NCBI GenBank assembly: GCA_947846985.1
Contig: CANTUZ010000007.1
Span: forward strand, 32,802,355-32,866,354
Source of the DNA: Fratercula arctica
Lineage: Eukaryota > Chordata > Aves > Charadriiformes > Alcidae
Reading direction: 5' to 3'
Length of the DNA stretch: 64,000 bases
Shown here in pieces: positions 52,501 through 58,500 of this stretch. The notes below the pieces were generated by a model, which saw nothing but the letters and a program-made list of their open reading frames with translations, had not been told where the DNA came from and did not search any database. Made by a program: the position numbers and the translations under genes. The first letter of the stretch is position 1, and each line of letters opens with the position of its first letter.

Positions 52501-55500
52501 CTTCAGGGTTCTCAAAAATTTCCCTTTCTCTTTCCCAGAATCAGAGGGAAAGGTTCTTCTGTCAAATGACTTCTGCTAAAGGAATTCTTGGGAACAGACC
52601 GGGCAGCAGGGCAGCAAGACAGGCAACTCACCCCAGTTCTTTGCTCACAGGATTTGTGGTGATGCTACCATATTTTGCTAAACGCAAAACCAAAATTTAT
52701 GAAGACTGACTGATACTTGGAAACAAGCACACATGAAAGGAATTCAACACTCCTGACTACCCTGAAAAGGTGACAGCATGAATACTGAGATGCAGGGAAT
52801 TCAAGAACACTAGTTTTGATCCTTTACCTCTTTTGCAGGTCAAGGGCGTAAGCTTCTCCTGAGGCCTGCAATGATTATAAAAGAGGCCCAACAAAAAGAG
52901 CTTGTTGCACTGTTTTACAGCAACTGCTTGGGTGATCAGTTTCAGAAGAAATGTTTTAAGATGGGTATTGAGCTTCAGATTTTGAAGCCTAATAGAAATG
53001 GTAAGCTGTTCACTGTGCAACGTTTAACATAGGAGAAGAGCTACTCGTATCAGACCAAGAAATAAGGAAATGTTTTTTAAGAAATGCTACAGATTTTTAC
53101 AAAGCCATCTTCAGCAGCGTAAGGGGAGAAGGAACATGCGCTGAAGTGACAATGAAGGCTCGAACCTGAAGATCTCAGGAAGCAAAGAATTGTAAAGCCA
53201 AAGAAATGAAATAAAGAAGTGAAAAATGGGTTGGAAGTATGCCCTATAGTTAACTGCCAAAGCAATGAAAGTTTCTGGTCTTAGCTGTTTGTGATGCACA
53301 ACAACCCAAAAATACCAATGTACATATGGACAATTACTGAAATAGAAAACAAATGCCCCATGTCCCTCAATCCAGAAGAGTCTAAGTTCTAGCATAACAT
53401 GGTTTATATTAAAACACAAAGTATCTGACTTTAGACACTAAAAGTCTGGCATTAAGAAAACAAAAAACAAAACAAACAAAAAACCCTGATAAACTTCTAC
53501 TTTATTAGTGCAACAAATAAATCCAAAAACCAATGAGGAAAATAAATAATCTACGGAGCTACACATGAATGAGGAAGACAGTAAAAAAAAAAACCAATCT
53601 GCTTAAGATTATTAAACTGTCTTAGAAACACAGGTTCCAGAAGCCTGTCAACTACTAGCTGTACTTTGTTGTTTTGAGTTGTGAGGGAGCCATCATTAAC
53701 AATTAAATATGACCTCTTCACATGAATATCAATGATTACCTAATTCACTTTTAGATATTTTTAAATAAGCGGAGAGAGCACAAGCATCTATCAGAACTTT
53801 CAAAGCTGTGTACTATGAAACATAACTTCTTCCTCAAGATCTCTTACAAAACATTTTCCTCCAGCAACCCTCATCGAGTCACTGCCTAGGAAACAGTTTT
53901 ACTATATTCTGAAAGTCATTAAAATTGGTTTTTGATGGATCAACTTTTGAGAGCGAGCTACAGACCATAAAATAAGACGACTTGTTTCTTACCTGTAATG
54001 TTTTCCCCAGACCCATACAGTGAGCAAGAATGCATCCAGAACCAGGAGATGTCTTTGTTTTTTTTACAGATTCACAACAGCAATCCCACATGAACTGAAC
54101 ACCTGAAGAAAATTATTGAAAATTTTCTTATTAAACATTCATTCTATTAAAGTTCACCTGATAAGAGATCAGTGTGATCACTCTAAGATCATGATAACTC
54201 TTAGAAAAGCAGTGCTGCGGATGATTATTGATTTATTTCTTTCCAATGTGTTGTATGTGGGATGATCTTTGTCTTGAATTTAATTATATTCAGTTTTCAC
54301 TGAAGATGTGGCATCTGGGCTAGAAAACATTACTGTGCAGACTGCAGATGATTACCATCTTGAGAACAGGCAGAAAACAGGCAGAGAACAAACCAAAAAG
54401 CGGCATGGATTTCATGGAAAGAGTAAAATGATCTTGCTAAACTAGCAATATTATCTGAAACCAACTAGAAGAAATTCTGCCAAGACAGATTAGATGTGAA
54501 GTTCTATGCTTAATGAGGAAAAAAATAAAGTAAGAACTGTGAGAGCTGAAAAAGGAAAGGAAATATATGCTACACAACAAAACACATTAACAACATGAGG
54601 GTCTCCTGGGTCATTTTTTTGTTCTTTGCAATGTACTTATTGGTGAGTTGTATTCTACTATGCTATACTCAGCACAGATGGAGGCTTCGGCTTAACTGCT
54701 GTGACTGGTTCAGGGCACCTCCCTTTAAGAGTGAAGCAAGTCCAGAAGTTTTTTACTAAAATGGAAAGGTTGTAGATTACGAACTCTGAGAAAAATTTGA
54801 AATAACAGAATGAGCTGTGAAGAAAATTATGATTGGTTATTCTCCCTTTTCTCCTTCACTAGAAACTGAACATGGAAGGAAGTTGCTTGATTTGCAATCC
54901 CGTGAGGTATCAGAAAAAAAATCTGTTGAGAAAGCCAGGAAGATACTAGGAGATTTTAAAATCTTCGCTGAAAACTGTAAAAAGTGAATATACTAATTCC
55001 TCAATAGAATGGGTAAATATATATTTGATTCTGCCTCAGTGTGGAGAATTAGATGATTCTGAGGACCCTTCCAACTTTGCATTTCTAAGGTTCTTTGCTT
55101 GTAAAATAGAACTATGCATTGCTGATCTCATTTACTTTTGTTCAGATGTCCCAAAAATAAAGCATTAAGCCTTACTCTGGCATTTGCTTGCCAAGGAGTT
55201 TTTCTTATGATTCTAGTTCAGGTTGCCTAAGGTGGTGTGCCATTGGAGGGGAAAAAAATTAAAATTCTCTTTCCTTACCATCTACTTGGTGTGGTTTCAG
55301 TCTGGTAACGATACTCCTGTGAACCTGCACTAATGGTTCTTTGGTTTCTTCATCTTCATCTAAAACCAGCTTAGTTGTAATGGGACATTTCAGAGGTGAA
55401 GCATCTTCTATCTCTATCACCTATAAGCAGAAACAGGGCATCATGGGAATACTTCACACAGGAATAACACCAAGCATTTGATAGACACTAGCTTTAGCAA

Positions 55501-58500
55501 AACTGGAAGTCATAATTTATTTAGTAAAGAGAAACCTTAAATTCTTTACTATGCATCACAACTTACTTGGGGAGAGTGCTCTTCCCCATGGAAATTAAAG
55601 CCGCAGGCAACTGAAATGGCTTTCTAAAGATCTCAGTAGTCTTAAATAAAACTTACCAGTGTTAACCTGCAGGAAACTACAAATAAAACCTGTGGCTTAC
55701 AAGGCTACATGTAAGTACTTCTAAAATTACATCTCAAATTAAGTTGAGATAGAAATACGTCATCTTAATCATCATCAACAATTCAACTTCCTAGCATTTT
55801 GCAAAGAAAACAGAACATACCTCTCTCAATTTCTCTCTCTCCCGTTCTCTTTCTGCTATACGTTTTCTTCTTTCTTCCTCTTCTTTAAGTGCATTTTGTG
55901 TTTCTGTTCTAAGCTTATCATCTTTAATAATCTTCCTTATTTTCTTCCTGCCTTTTCCAGGAGATTTTGAATCATCATTGTCCTCATCCTCAGAATTACT
56001 CTATTACAAATTAAATAAATTAAGTATTAGAAAGAAAATTATGGCACAGACCATCAAGTCCTTCATTTTTAGACAAGCTCCCAAAAATTTTTAAATACAC
56101 AGGTGGAGTTTAGCTCGTAAGGAAAAAAAGTGCTTTTCTTAAAAACAAGTTAGCCAGCATGACAAAAGTGCCACGTTAACTATAATGTGCTCTGAGATAT
56201 TAAAGATAAGCCCAACTGTGCAAAGGCAGTACTAAAGGTACAGTTTACATTTCATAGTAACTAATAACTATTAATAAAGAACTGTTTTTCTGTTCTAGTG
56301 GTGTCAGATCAGATCAGCTATCTCCTACTCCACCACAGGAAAAGAAACAGTAATACTAGGAAAGCCTTAATCTACTATTTGTGTCAGGTTCTACGTTTAG
56401 TTTAAAAATTCCATTTATTTAAAAGATATAATGCATCTTTATCAAGATCTAGACAGGAAATGCTTTTAGTTAAACGCAATGTTTTTTCTCCATAGTGGTG
56501 CCATTTTGCAAATTTTAGCGCTGAATTAACGTTCAGAAAAGTTATGATTTTTTACTGTATTTTGTACAGAGCTGTTTGAGATACCCAAGTCCGTAAGCAG
56601 TTGGCAGAAGAGACAGGAACTCCTTTTCCCATTTATTAATTCAAAACAATATAGTACCTTATTGTTGTTCTCACTTGAAGAATCCTCTTGAACCTTTATA
56701 CGTCTTCGTTTCTTTTTCTGTTTGTAACTGCGCTGGTTTTCTTCCACCTCAGCTTTCTTGGCAGATCTATAAAAAAAGTTAAAAAATGCAGTATTATTGA
56801 TTAACAATAATAATTCATTGCCTCACTGAAAAACAGTGATAAAAAAAGTAGATGAACTATGTTGCTAATTAATAGAATATATATTCCTTTTATGCAATCA
56901 GGGGTTTACTTCCAAATTCTTTCTTCCCCCTCAACTCACTGGACACACATAGCAACAGTCTATTCCAGACAACCCTGAAGAATCTCAGAATTGTTAAGTA
57001 TTGGTTTTCTACTGCAACCCACTATTCCTCAATTGACATTGAAATATTTGGCATAAAAATACTCATTTTTTGTTAATCTTTTTTTCGTACTGCCTCAAAT
57101 TGCTGTGTACCACGTACTGTGGCACAAACTCAAAATTCTCACATTTGCAAAAAAGTTAATTAGGAGATACGAAATTATAGACAAGTATCATAAAAGGTTT
57201 TAAGGACTGATCCAAAGTCTTTAAGTTTTACCATCTGTCTAAACTGCACTATTAAAACCCAAAAACAAGATAAGCACAGTTAAATTTTATTTATACCTTG
57301 TTCTTGGACGTTGGTCATCTTCAGATTCACTGACTTCTTCACTAACTGCAGATTCATGAAACTCAGAGTCATTTGAATCATCGCTGCTCACTTTAAAAAT
57401 AAAAATATGATTTAATGTTGAATATAATTGCAAAGTTAGCAACATTACCTATCTTCTAATTATACAACAAACTGTTTAAGATCAACCAGCACCGTAATAG
57501 TTCATTTCAGACAGCATCGGACCCATTAAACGTACTAATAAGAAGTAACAGGAATATAAGGGTCACAGAGCAGAAAAGCTTAACATCTAAGTGCTAGCTG
57601 AGTCTTGATAGATGGTGTACTATGCCAGTAAGACTTGAGGTCTTTATGCAGAATACATCTAAATATAGTTTACAAACAAGTGACAGAAAGCATTATATTA
57701 GAAAGCATCACATTTCAAAGACAGTGGATGAGGAGGAGGGAACAAAATGGGGAACAGTACAGAATTTCAAAAAACAAAAGATTTTTAGTTAAACAGAAGC
57801 TTTTGTTTCATATGTTTTAGATGAATCATACTTCACAACTCATGGAAACAACCCTTACTTACTAACACATGCAATTATATTACTGCATTTATGGCTTGAG
57901 GTTTCTTCAGGTAATACAAGTTTAAAACTGACTCAAAAGACAATTAAAACTACACCTAAACTAGCAGCATTAGGTAATACTTCCATAACTACTTTTGGGA
58001 GCCATCACTGGTGTTTATAGGTAGTTAAGACCAGCATGCCATTTGGCACCCTTGTAATTTCAGTTTGACCTTGAACACAGTAGAAAGGTTAACTGCTTTA
58101 TGAATAACAAGGCATAAACCAAGGATTGTTTTACATACATAGGGAAACATAATATTAACAACATAGGGCTAAAAAAATGGCAAGCTGAAATAAAGTATAT
58201 TGCTCTACTCGAGACTAGTGAACTAAAAAAGATACTGAAGAATGCTGAGAATTAGTCTGGCTGCACCTTATTTGCACATTGCCACTGTAATTTGCAATTA
58301 CTTTTCTTGAAAGAAACGTTGCTGGTAGAGTTATAATTCTGTATGGGAGGAAAAGCACGAATATACACTCAGATAAAAATAAGTGTTTTCATGAAGGAAA
58401 ATGAAAAACAAATTGCATTGCACTTTTTCGTGTGGCGAACATGGCAAAAGGTGGCTGGCATTAGCGCAACACTAGGACCAGGGAAGTACTGTGCACCCTT

